A DNA stretch of 64,000 nucleotides, taken from the NCBI GenBank assembly GCA_963576565.1, contig OY755040.1:22820543-22884542 (forward strand), given 5' to 3'. Made by a program: the position numbers and the translations under genes. This document shows positions 1 through 12,200 of this stretch, one piece after another. The stretch comes from Aspidapion aeneum (Eukaryota; Arthropoda; Insecta; Coleoptera; Brentidae). Under the pieces are notes generated by a model. That model did no database searches. It was not told where the DNA came from and saw nothing but the letters and a program-made list of their open reading frames with translations. How positions within the stretch are numbered: the first letter of the stretch is position 1; the number at the start of each line of letters is the position of its first letter.

Positions 1-867
1 GTTGCGACGGTAAAAACGGTTACCGGTGTTTATAAGCGGCCAGTTGTAAAACTGTGCCTCTTGCCAAATTAAAAGTAATTTTAATTTTCTACCTTTTACC
101 GGGTATTACAATAGGTTTTTTATTTTTAATTTTTTTTTTATAATTTTTTGTTTGTTTGTTTTGCCTTTTTTCGGGATTTCGTTATATCTAAATAAACTTA
201 CCATACTTATCTGTTTTCATTCATTTATATTTATCGGTCGATTCTTTTTCTTATATCTATATCTGTCCGGTTGAGATTCTAAATTTGTGTGTTTTGGAGG
301 GCAGTTATGTTAGCTCCCGCTAAATTTCGCGGTTGTTTATATATATTTTTAAAAACACACAACTGTATGAAGGACAAAGCGCATTCCGCGTATTTGGACA
401 TGCGCACCAACAACCAGTGAGATCATTGTCAATCGCCTAGAGAAAAAGGCGTGTTAATTTCGTTCTCCAACTATTTCAATTATCTACACCTGAAAGTGCT
501 CGAATTTTGTGTACTGAAGCATAGAACTAGAAACTTCAACCCTTCAGCTACGTGGTGACATCATTAGATCCATTCGGGGCCCCTTGAACGAGGAGAATTT
601 GGCTGCAAAGGAGGTGAGTGCACTTATCTGATTACCGTTGTGTGGTTCCAACAATTTTACCTATGGACGTCTGATTATTTCGTAATTTCATATCAATACA
701 TTTATGTTTGCTCACGATATCGTTAAAATATTTACAGTCCACTGCATTTAGCGTTTTTTCTATCCGCGGGCTAACAATGTATTAAATTAAGAACTTTGGG
801 ATGTTTAGGATTGTTGAATACGAGTTTTCAATTAAAATTTCAACAAGTCAAAATGCGATCCAATTTC
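1..867. other. AT-rich stretch, no supported gene
   Basis: No open frame of convincing coding character is seen on either strand. A splice-donor-like AGGTGAGTG lies near 610-618 on the plus strand after a purine-rich stretch, but no reading frame or partner acceptor supports calling an exon. Left as unannotated non-coding DNA. Confidence 0.4.
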
Positions 868-1113
868 TTTTATTTGTTTTAATTTTTTTATACTGGGACT
901 TTTCCATCCATACCAGGATCAATCGCCCAGTTTTTGCCAAAGTTTTGCGTCGATAAATAGCTTTTTTAGACATAACAACACAACCATGTGGGACTCGAAC
1001 CCACGCCGCGGCGTTTCGCGCGCCGTGATCGAGGCAGTCCGCTTGAATATATGCTGCCAGCATTGCAGCGATATATGCGAAGCAGGACCACTACACAAGC
1101 GGACACGAATCAC
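868..1113 (-). mobile_element. tRNA-derived SINE, copy 1
   Basis: Read on the minus strand, a RNA polymerase III-type box A (TTGTGTAGTGGTCC, near 1090) is followed by a perfect box B (GGTTCGAGTCC, near 990). The body has GGCGATTGATCCTG, and the 3' end runs into an A-rich tail (plus-strand T-rich tract near 870-895). The same body motif and tail are found at 33,618-33,792, which makes this a family rather than a lone tRNA gene. The distance from box A to box B is unusually long because a 40-50 bp hairpin (arms GTCCGCTT/AAGC-GGAC plus ATATATG/CATATAT) lies between them. The exact ends are approximate. Confidence 0.65.
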
Positions 1114-1200
1114 TAAATTCTTTAATTAACCGATATGCATTAAATTTGGTACTTTAAAGTGTCAAAGGTCGCTGATTGTTTTTTTTAAATTAAACCTTAG

Positions 1201-2059
1201 CAGGGGCGGCTAGTGCATAAGGGCTGCAGAGCTGCAGAACCCCCAAAATTTTCACACTATTTGACTATTTTTCAGCCGCTGCTATTTTTCTAATATAACT
1301 ATTTTATTTCTAAAATTATTGGAATAGGTGTATATTTTCGGTCCGGTGTTGGTATAGTAGGCCTACGTGTGTTGAGTATGACGCCGCGCGCCGTCGCCGA
1401 AGGCCGCATTTCACAGTCGGTCAAATGAAGTTATTAGCAGTGTTGCGCTGCTAAATTGCAACACAACGTAGCTGGGCGGCTAACGAGGAACTAACTAGGA
1501 ACCCCTTCCTTCGCCCCGCACCGCACTTGCTCTTGGGTTTAGATAGCGAAATCTAGGCAAAAATAGAGCTGCAAAACTTGCAGTTTCAGTACAATTCCGG
1601 GCGGGCGGGCTCAGCGTTGCGTGTTTCCGGGCGCATTTATTTATTTAGAAGACGCCAAACGCATGAGCGGGAGGTTATGGTCGTGTTTGTTGTTTGTTTT
1701 TGTATAATTGTGTCACAGTGAATGTGGTGGATAATTTAATTAATGTAAAAAAATTCTCTCTCTTTACTTATGAAGAAAAACTAAAACTGAGGACGTTCAT
1801 TGCCCGATATTTTAAAAGAAAATCGTATAAAAGGATTTTTACAAGACAAATTTATGCCATATTATGCTAAGGTAGTGAATGTGAATTAAATATTTTGTGA
1901 AAACGCTATTTTTTCCTAGGCATTGTAATTTTTGCCAAACCAAACTTGGCAATTTTTTACTTTTTATAATAGACACGTGATCTGGAGACTGTAAAAAAAT
2001 AGCATTTTTTATACCCTATCGGCAGAACTCACAAACTTTACTGTCACGAGCCGCCACTG
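1201..2059. mobile_element. hAT-like non-autonomous element with 8-bp target duplication
   Basis: The element starts CAGGGGCGGCTAGTG and ends with the inverted CAGTGGCGGCTCGTG. It is flanked by perfect 8-bp direct repeats AACCTTAG (1193-1200 and 2060-2067), the target-site length of hAT transposons. Around 1735-1800 a short plus-strand stretch translates to FSLFTYEEKLKLR. This resembles the N-terminal region of ZMYM-type hAT proteins as I remember them, so the element is probably an internally deleted relative. No intact transposase remains. Similar termini occur at 18,321-19,127, 32,578-32,821 and 58,750-59,982. Confidence 0.8.
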
Positions 2060-2067
2060 AACCTTAG

Positions 2068-2948
2068 TAAAAATCAAATTGGCGGATCCAAAATGGTGAT
2101 TTTTTAATTAAATCATAAAATCATGATAGTCACCCTAAAATTTTAAAATTAATACATGTCCGCTCAGAAAATTTTTTTTCAAATTTAATTTAATTACCAA
2201 ATTCAGCACACCCCATAGTGGCACATTTATCACATATCGCTTCATAAATGCAAAAAACCGCCATTTTGAATTCCGGGTTTTAATTATTTTCAAGTTTTAT
2301 TCAAAAATCAAAATCGACCTTCTAAAAATTTCATTCGGTTCATATGTAAATAAAAAAAAATCCGCCATTTTGGATCCGACATTTTCATTTTTTGCTTTGC
2401 TTTGTTACCGGAATTCTAAACACCTGTCAACATTGCAAACTTAATCTACGGCGGCCAGCGGCAAATGGGGTCGACAGCGAGTTGGACCGGCGGCGAATCG
2501 GGTCGACAGCGAGTTGGACCGACGGCAAATCAGGTTGGCGCCGGCACGAGTTGTCTCGGAGGCATATTAGCGACGGTGAGAAGGCGGCGAATTGTCTCAT
2601 TTCTCCCGGCCACTATGCAAAACGCGAAAACTACCCCCCCCCCCCAAGTGAAATTCCTGGATCCGCCCCTGCAATTATTTACAATTTAGTGTTTAAATGA
2701 CAAGTGTTTTAACATTGTTTAGTTCCTCCATTTTGATATACGCTTAGATGTCTTTGGCCAGTTGGGTACGAGAGTAAAGAAGCCAAGAAATAAATTCAAT
2801 GGAGTATGCAAAAAAAAAAATTCTGCTCCATTTTTGTCTTCAAAATACCAAGATTTTTTATAATATATTTTAAGTGAATATTCAATGACACGTAAACAGT
2901 TACTATGAGAACAAAGAAAACATAGTCATTCTGTTTAAAAATGTTAAA
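2068..2948. other. Non-coding stretch with short tandem repeats
   Basis: No gene is seen. A 33-bp motif containing GTCGACAGCGAGTTGGACCG is repeated twice near 2467-2530. GGCGGCGAATTGTC near 2585-2600 recalls the termini of the fold-back element at 10,616-12,052. A hAT-like right end (GGATCCGCCCCTG) follows a C-tract near 2660, but I could not find its left partner. Confidence 0.4.
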
Positions 2949-3082
2949 CAGACAAAAATTGTAGAAAATTAAATTTTCTCTATTTTTTTAACAATTTTTT
3001 TGAAAAATACATAATCTACAAGTCTCCGGACACTTAAATGCTCCAAAACATTTATTTCGCCGTTCCGTTTAAGAAAACAAAC

Positions 3083-3226
3083 CTTCTGTCTGCTCATCTG
3101 GTTCATCATCATCTGGCAGATCATAATCTTGAAAATAGAGAGGTTCATCATCATCGTCTGGTAGTTCCTCATATGGTAGATCATCATAAGTTTCTGTTGT
3201 TTCGCTTATTTCAATAATAAAATCAT
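3083..3226 (-). CDS. Exon 12 of the acidic membrane-protein gene
   Basis: This 144-nt exon has acceptor TTTTTATTATAG and donor GAAG|GTTTGT, phase 1 at both ends. It encodes 48 residues rich in D, E and Y, containing EISETTETYDD, EELPDDDD and DYDLPDDDEPDEQ. It is the left copy of the tandem duplication and nearly identical to exon 11. It is the last exon I can support. Its phase-1 donor implies at least one more exon further left. Confidence 0.75.
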
Positions 3227-6200
3227 CTATAATAAAAATACGTAAATTAATTGTAATTTGATCTTAAATTGACAGATGTTTAATTTGATCATTGATCTAA
3301 TTCGCAAATTTAATATTCTCATAGGTATCTACATTTATTAATTTGATGCTCTCTTTTAGAAGCTGCCGGCCGTAGTTCCTTCTTTTGAATTTTCGTTTGG
3401 TTGTCTTTGGCCAGTTGGCCACCAGAGAAATGGCCGACAATGGCCTGGCAGCCAAGGGCTTCCGAACAAGGATTGACGAAGGAAAAATTGGGTTTGCAAC
3501 TTAAAAAAAAAAAACAATAAATATGGGTCGTTCTCTAGAAAACGGGAATTTCTTGTCCCTCGCATGGTATTTCTTCATGTGTAAAGGAAATTTAAAAATA
3601 AATACAAACTAATAACTTAACCAAGCCTGTGTGGTCCACTAATTTTTTTTTTTTAATTCTGTTTTTTTCCTATTTTTTTTCGCTTGTCAACATGCGATTT
3701 CTCACCTCCGTTGCCTGTCCCTCGCCCTAATCACTCGACTTCGGATACATATTTAAATATTGTTTAACTATATTTTTCATTTCAAAGGGGTTCTATAAAA
3801 TATTTTAACTTAAAATCTTTCTAGGAATATATTGTTTGCTTATTTTTTAAAAAATTCTTATATACAATTTTGCTAAAAATCACTTGTCCCAAGGATTTCA
3901 CCTCACACACAGACAAAAATTGTAGAAAATTAAATTCTCTCTATTTTTTTAACATTTTTTTTGCAAAATACATTATTTACAAGTCTGCGGACACTTAAAT
4001 GCTCCAAAACATTTATTTCGCCGTTCCGTTTAAAGAAACAAACCTTCTGTCTGCTCATCTGGTTCATCATCATCTGGCAGATCATAATCTAGAAAATAGA
4101 TAGGTTTATCATCATCGTCTGGTAGTTCCTCATATGGTAGATCATCATAAGTTTCTGTTGTCTCGCTTATTTCAATAATAAAATCATCTATAATAAAAAT
4201 ACGTAAATTAATTGTAATTTGATCTTAAATTGACAGATGTTTAATTTGATCATTGATCTAATTCGCAAATTTAATATTCTCATAGGTATCTACATTTATT
4301 AATTTGATGCCCTCTTTTAGAAGCTGCCGGCCGTAGTTCCTTCTTTTGAATTTTCGTTTGGTTGTCTTTGGCCAATTGGCCACCAGAGAAATGGCCGACA
4401 ATGGCCTGGCAGCCAAGGGCATCCGAACAAGGATTGACGAAGGAGAAATTGGGTTTGCAACTTACAAAAAAAACAAGAAATATGGGTCGTTCTCTAGAAA
4501 ACGGGAATTTCTTGTCCCTCGCATGGTATTTCTTCATGTGTAAAGGAAATTTAAAAATAAATACAAACTAATAACCAACTTAACCAAGCCTGTGTGGCCC
4601 ACTAATTTTTTTTTCAAAATTCTGTTTTTTTCCTATTTTTTTTCGCTTGTCAACATGCGATTTCTCATCTCCGTTGCCTGACCCTCGCCCTAATCACTCG
4701 ACTTCGGATACATATTTAAATATTGTTTAACTATATTTTTCATTTCAAAGGGGTTCTATAAAATATTTTAACTTAAAATCTTTCTAGGAATATATTTTTT
4801 GCTTATTTTTTAAAAATTTTTATATACAATTTTGCTAAAAATCACTTGTCCCAAGGATGTCACCTCACTTCCGTGGTAACTGCTCGTATTTCAAATAAAA
4901 GTTGAAAGAGAGGGGCGATCAATCAGCATCTATCTGAAAGGAGGAAAGGGCCGTCTGTTCTGTAAAATCTTCTGAGTGCAAAGGTTGTGTCGCAGTTCTA
5001 GGTAAGTTATTCTCGACCACGTGGTACATTTTTGATTTGACAAGGTAAGTTTGTCTCACACTGGTTACCGCAATTTTTGCGATATAGAAATGAAAAAATG
5101 AATTGTCTGTAAATAATTTAATATTGCAAAAAAAACTCTTACCAGTTAAGAAATAATTGAAAAAACTACTTAAAACCTCACTTCCGTTACCTCACTTCCG
5201 TTTCCAAATTTCGGCAGCGGAGTGAGAAATATTAATGTTTTTTTTCACTTTCCTTTTGACATCGTGTCTTCTTTTGAGCGTGGACAACAATCATGCAGGT
5301 TTAGATGTTTAAAATGAGTGATTTTTACACAAATAAATAAAAAACATAAAAAAATTTGATACTCAGACTGGGCCTAATATAAAATATTGGTTGGTAAAGG
5401 CTAGATTAGAATATAACGAAAAGAAGAGGCTAGGGATGCAAAAAATGCAAGAGGCAATTAAAAACGATCCAGTAAGATATAAAGAGGCAAAAAGGCGAGA
5501 AAGAGAGATTTTAAAAAATTGGCGTTATTTTTTAAAATAATGATTAAAAACTTTGACCACTACTCCCTTGGCAAACTATTAAACATATTGAAGCTAAAAC
5601 TCAATTTGAAAGAAATTTCTGAAACAAAAGTGTGTCTGCCAAATTTTCGCTAGAAAATTCCCGTTTTCTAGAGAATGACCCATATACTAAATAGAGTAAA
5701 ATTATGGGCTATGTTTTATGTTTTCGTTTTTTTTACAAAACAATTTTTTTAAATATGTTGAATGACTATTGTTATTAATTATCGGGAAATATGTAGATGG
5801 TGATCTTGATCTAAATTTTATAACAAACCGTCAGCATCAGTGTCCAGTGCTCGTCATTAAAAAGTGTCAGCTGTTTTTTGTGAAAATTGTTCAAAAGTTG
5901 GAAAATCTGTGTGATTCTAACTAACCTCAAATCATTTACAAATCCATACATATCTTGTTTTTTTATTAGGATGGATATTATTAAAATAGTCTTTTGTCAA
6001 AAATACAGAAGAATCACATAACGTTTACAGTTACAATTATAAAAAAGAAAACAAGGATATAAAGTTTATCTGACTATAGTATTCTTAGTTTTTACACATT
6101 TTGCTATAAATATTTTTATTTAAAAAAAAAATTCTAAAAAAAAACAGTAGAAAATTGAAATCTCTACTAATGTGTTTCCTACACATTTCCAATATCAAAT

Positions 6201-9200
6201 TTGGTAAAAAATAAGTGATTTCTTAATCTACACGCCCGAAGACACTTAAATGCTTCAAAACGTTCCTTCTGTCATTTTTGTTGTATTTCAAAAACTCGAA
6301 AATGATCTTATAATATATTTCTCCGTTTTTGGAAACAAACCTTCATCTGTCTGGTCTGGTTCATCTAGTAGATCATCATCTGGTGAATCATCGTCTGGGA
6401 AATAATTATCTGGTAGATCGTCATCAGGTAGATCATAATCTGGTAGATCGTCCTCATAGTATATGTTATCGTCTGGTAGATCATCGTCTGGGAAATCATC
6501 GTCTGGGAAATCATCATCCGGAAAATCGTCATCAGGTAGATCATAATCCGGTAGATCTTCAACATATAACGTATATTCTGCTTTATCTTCTTCTGGTAAA
6601 TCATCATCAAGTACTCTATATTCTGTTGTTTTCTTTATTTTAGTAGGTTTTTCTATAATAAAAATGTGAAGGTAAATTAATTTCAATTTAATTTTTAATT
6701 GACACATATAATCATGGATTGAATCTGCAAATCTAATCTTCACATAGGTGTCTTTTATTAAGCTGCAGACTAATTTTTTTCTTTTTGGATCCTGGTTTGT
6801 ATGTCACTGGCTGGTTGGCCACCAAAGTTATGGCAAACACTGCCCCCAAAAGCACCCAAACGAGCATTGTTAATTTATAAAAGAAGACACAAACATAAAA
6901 TAAATAGAGTAAGAGTATCCTTTCTAATTCTTTTTTCATAACAGTTTTATTAAATTAGTTTAAGTTCTATTTAGTTATAATTTTCTGTAGTCATCAATTA
7001 TCGGGAAATATTTGGATGATTTTGTTTATCTAAATTATAACAAACCTTCTTCTTTATCTGATGAGATGTCGTCTAATGCATCACCTGGTGAATATTCAGC
7101 ATCTGATTCTGTTGCGTATTCTTAAATAGTCCTTTAATTACCAGTTTTTTTTTCGTGAAAATGATTCAAAAGTTTTTAAAAAATACTTTTTAGATTGTAT
7201 TAGTAATAAATAATTTTAAAAAATATTGATGAAACAAAAATTCTGTAGATTAAATTTTCTACAAATTTGTTTCCCCAATATTTTTGAGAAATGGATTTAA
7301 TATGGATAAAAATCGACAAAAACTGAAAATCCAATATGGCGAACACTTCCCATATCAAATTTGATGGAAAAGAAGTAATCTTTACATAGGTGTCTACATT
7401 CATTTATTTAAAGAAAACAGTTTTCTTAAAATATTATGAGTCATTATTCACATTATTATTTGTAGTAAAACACACCTTCCTCTTCATCAACACATATATC
7501 ATCACAACATTCTTCGTCGGTTTCTATTGGATGTTCTAAAATAAGAAAAAAATTATCGATTTTGGCTAAACTAAAGCTTTAGTAATAAAAATAAATATTA
7601 AGTTTTGGTGGGTTCATTAGTTGTAAATGAATGTGATAAAATAAAGATAGGGGCTTTTAAGAGGTTGTTTGACTAGGTGAGTTTGCCTGGACCGCTAAAA
7701 AACGCTTCAAATCGCTGCGAGGGGTGATTTGACATTAACCATTAAGCCACATACTCATTGGTGAACAGCAACTGTAACTGCAACCGTTACAGCAACTAAA
7801 GTCCCTCCTCTAATGGAACCAGCTTCGCGAGCACACTTCCGCTCGCAGTGAGCCGATAGTAGGAATTTGGTTGCAGTTACAATTACAGCTTGCTAACGGA
7901 TACGTTGCCTTACTCTCGGAAGACGCAACAGATTGTTTTAAACCATGATGTTCGGGGCGAGAAGCCAAGAAGGCGGCAAAAACCAAAAAAAATTAATTTG
8001 CGGTTTTTAATTGGTCTGAGCATATATATAAGGTAGTTAGCAGAAGCACCGACCGAGGGGGTTCACAGCATGGATCACCTACCACGGGTTCACAGTCTCG
8101 AGCGTTTGATTTGATGCAAGGTCTTTATACTTTATACTACACAGGTTACCTATAGAATTTGAAAGGTCATTGAACCTGACTGGCCAACTGTAGTCAGATT
8201 AAAAAATGAACGTCACTGGGTTGCCTTAAACCCCTTGTTTCATATGGAAACCCGATGACGCAACCAGCCGCCCAGTTAAGTTCACTTGACTGGTCAAATT
8301 CTGTAGACAACCTGTGTAAAATTATAAAGACCTTGGATTTGACGCACCGAAGCGCTTGACAACTCTTCCTCTTTTTTGGGATGCTGCCGAGCGCTTCATG
8401 GCTTCAAATCAAATGCTGTGAACCTGTGAACATCCTCGGTCGGTGCTTCTGCTAACTACCTTATTCAGATGGTCTGAGTTCTAAAGTGGAGCTTTTTTCA
8501 ATTTGAATTGAATTTTAAGGAAAAACGTTCTCACTCCACAAAATAAATTTTTGATGGGTTGAGAAATAAAAAGCGTAGTTTGGATTAAATTATGCTTAAT
8601 TTATTTCTAAAATCCATCAACCCGACGCGTTTCAGCTTTACAAGCCATTTTCAAGGGTTCTAAAGGTATAATAAACAAAAAAATAATTTTTTAAATCTTT
8701 TGAGTGTTTTTAAGTGTTTGATGTTTTAATTATTTTTAACTGGTATCCCTTGGATCAATTTATGATTGTAGACTTTTATTGTAATAAGATATCTGTAATT
8801 TGGATTTACACCAGGTCCCCTAGGTTCGTCTTAGATGGCATCCTAAATAAGTTAAATGGTGACATTATAATAAGTGTTTGTGTGTTTTCCAAAATGTTGG
8901 TTTTTAAAACATCTATGTAAGTCGAAAAATTTTGCCTGTTGTTCAAACCTTTTAACTTGTTTTTGTGTTTCAAAGAAACTTTATAATAATTTTTTGTTTT
9001 TGCTATGTATTTTTTAACATAAATTATTATTATTAATGTTTTATTCTAACCTTAGACTACGAAAAATTTATTTTAATTGTTTTAATATTTTTGACCTTGA
9101 AAATTTGTTTGTTAAAATTGCTTATAATGTAATTTTATATTTATATTACTTTTTTGTTTTTTATACTTTCAGAAACCTTGACAATGGCTTGTCAAGCCGA

Positions 9201-12200
9201 AACGTGCCGGGTTGATGGATTTAGGAAATAAATTAAGAATTAAGCCTAACCTAATCCAACCTACGCGTTTTATTTCTTAACCTATCAGAAATTTGTGGAG
9301 TGAGGACGTTTTTCCTTAAGATTCATTTCAAATAAAACAAATAATCTGATTACAGTTGGCCAGTCAGGTTCAATGACCTTCAAGATCTGTAGGTAATCTG
9401 AGGTTGTCACTTTCAGGAGTGAATTTAAGTTCAACGCTCTTTTCCACGGGGAAATGAATCAACGGGAATTGTTGTGGTGTTTATAATTTTATATTTGCCT
9501 ATCAGTTGTTTGTTTTTTTCGGCGAGTTTTTCTAACATTTGGAGGTAATTAGCATTAATTTTTTACATATTGTTATTAAAAAGTTGAAACTATTAAAACA
9601 CTTCTCTCTAAAAAAAACTGACCATCAAAAATAGATAAGGTTAAAAACACTCCCGCGAATTAATTTCTCATAAATACATTTTCAAAAAATCAAAAAGTGA
9701 AGCACTCATAACTTGCTTTGGAAACAATTTCAAATTTAAATTCACAGACGCAAATTTTCAAGTGCGCATGCGTGTAATTTGTGACATAGACACACAGCTG
9801 CTGTGTGGGTGGACACCATTTTTGTTGTTTATTTACATTTTGCGGTGTTTTGCGTTTGTCGTGTAAAATTATGTTTGTTTTCATACCTTTGACAGTGGGA
9901 AGGCAGAATTATAGAAATCAGTTTGATGACTTGGTCGAGTTAATACCCTGAGAGTCTCTCGTTCTTGTATTGAGACACCGCAGCCTGCATAGATGAAAGT
10001 TTTCCGACAATTTATGTGTGGCTTCGGTAGTTCAATGTTTAGAATGTTTGCGTACAGAGCAAGAGTTCCCGGGTTCGAGTCCCGGCCGAAGCAAAAACTT
10101 TTTTCTTATTTTTCTTTCTTTAATTTCACTTGTTGTTTATAGTTTTAGGTCCTTGCATTATTTTCAATTTGGTATTTGAGAACCGAAAGTATGTTATAAC
10201 CCAGGTACGTTATAACCGGAGTACACTGTCTTAATAATTAAATGGGGGTCCTGGCTTCAAGCATCGCGTGTGAGAATGCATGGGAATGCCCCATGATTAT
10301 GCTCTAACGTATTTGAGTTGAAGATGTCAATCACCTCACCTCACGGGCAGTCAAGAATAAGCGTCCTGATCAGGACCCTGGGTTGTTTGGTGATCCGTGG
10401 AACAATTAAAATGTGAATACGGTTAGCACTTTTGCAAGTTACCTAGCAAATCCGAAAATCATCTCTAACATTTCACTACAATAGGCTTAAAATAATACAA
10501 ACCTTCAATCGTGGTTGTGTCTTCATCATAAGTTTCAGTGTAGTATTCTAGAAAATATGGTAAATTAGTTTTTACTTATTTAAAGTAGCAGATATACAGG
10601 GTCTCCAAACCTGGGTAGGGGACAATTCGCCGCGGCCGATTCGCCGCGGTCGATCCGCCGCGGCCAATTCGCCGCGGGGACAATTCGCCGCCGGCTGATT
10701 CGCCGCGAGATATCTTGTTTTATGATTTTATCATTGGCAATTGTTTAAATATTTTTATTTAGCTTGACTTCATAATTATAATATATTTATTTATATGTTT
10801 GGTTATAACTTTTTTCACACTTTTCCAACTAGGTATTTGGTGGTTAGTATACAATTGAATATTTTTTTATTACAAAAATAAATACAATTATGATTTCTAA
10901 CTTAAACTTTTAAAAATCAAAATGGCGGTTCCAAAATGGCGGATTTTCCCATTTATGAACCGATTTGCATCAAACTCGGAACTTTGAGATTTTCTTTTTT
11001 ATAAATAAGAAAGTGCGCCATTTTGGAACCGCCATTTAAATTTTTTTAAAGTTTAAGTTAGAAATAATAATAAGCGACCTGAAAGATCTCAAAGTTTCGA
11101 GTTTGATGCAAATCGGTTCAGAAATGGGAAAATCCTCCATTTTAAAACCGCCATTTTGATTTTTATAAATTTAAATTAACGATTATAATCAGCGATCTGA
11201 TTAAGTTCCGAGTTTGATGCAAATCGGTTCATAAATGGGAATATCCACCATTTTGGATCTAGTAGAGTAAATTTATAAAATAAAGCTGCAAAAAGGGTAT
11301 ATTTTTTTATATTTGGCATAGTAGTACCTAACACCAAAACCTAAATTTTCATTCGAGGATCCCCGATTTTCCGGCCTCAGAACCTAAGATGGCGGCTGCC
11401 AAAGTTAAGAAAAAAAATGATTTCCTTTTTTTAAGAGAAATTAAATTAATGTTGATAAATTTACTTTAAATGGGATACCGATAACCGAACCGAACCACTC
11501 AATTCAAAAATGTAAAAAAAATTTACACCTGTCATTGCAAAACAAGATGGCGGCTATATTTAAAAAAAATCGTTTTTCTTCGATATTTTCTTTATTTTTT
11601 GTGCGATATTTATTTTTAATACCTCATATTAAAGCTACTGACCAAGTTTCTCAAAATTAATTTCATTTTTTTTCTTAACTTTGGCAGCCGCCATCTTGGA
11701 TTCCGATGCCGGAAATCAGAGGATCCTCGATTGAAAATTTTGCTTTTGATGTTAGCTACTACCATATAAAAAAATATACCCTTTTTGCAGCTTTTTATTG
11801 AAATACCCTACAAATTTACTCTACTAATCCACAATTTTATTTTTTTAATAAAAAAAATGTTGGATTGTAAACTAACCATCAGATACCTAGTTGGAAAAGT
11901 TTGAAAAAAGGTATAACCAAAATAATAACCAAACATAATATGAAGTCAAGCTAAATAAAAATGTTTAAACACTTGCCAATGGAAATATCATAAAATAAAA
12001 ATCTCGCGGCGAATTGTCCCCGCGGCGAATCGGCCAGCGGCGAATTGTGCGGGTAAGAGAAACAGATATATTGTGCAATCATGCCGGTTCTTTACTTCGG
12101 TTGCATTAAAAATAATGTCCTTACAAATAAAGTCATGGTCTGTAATAGAGTTGTTGATTTTCTTTACTTTTTAATACTCGTTATTAATCGTTACTCGACT

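Larger units (their letters stand above)
2949..4869. repeat. Tandem duplication of a ~961-bp unit containing one exon
   Basis: Unit 1 (2949-3909) and unit 2 (3910-4869) are nearly identical along their full length. Both begin CAGACAAAAATTGTAGAAAA and end in CCAAGGAT-TCACCTCAC. Each unit holds one complete 144-nt minus-strand exon with its splice sites. Parts of the same unit, more diverged, reappear around 6120-6900 surrounding the 312-nt exon, so the locus has grown by repeated exon-plus-intron duplication. Confidence 0.9.

Noticed and set aside
2392..2700. Plus-strand frame of about 100 codons in the GTCGACAGCGAG repeats
   Set aside because: Explained by short GC-rich tandem repeats; no domain or splice support.
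4910..5010. Plus-strand first exon ending TCTAG|GTAAGTT (similar candidates near 615 and 15,237)
   Set aside because: Good donors but no open frame, promoter or acceptor partner could be tied to them.
6329..6643. Plus-strand frame of 104 codons rich in H and L (DHRLGNHRLGN type)
   Set aside because: It is the shadow of the minus-strand acidic exon 10 repeats.
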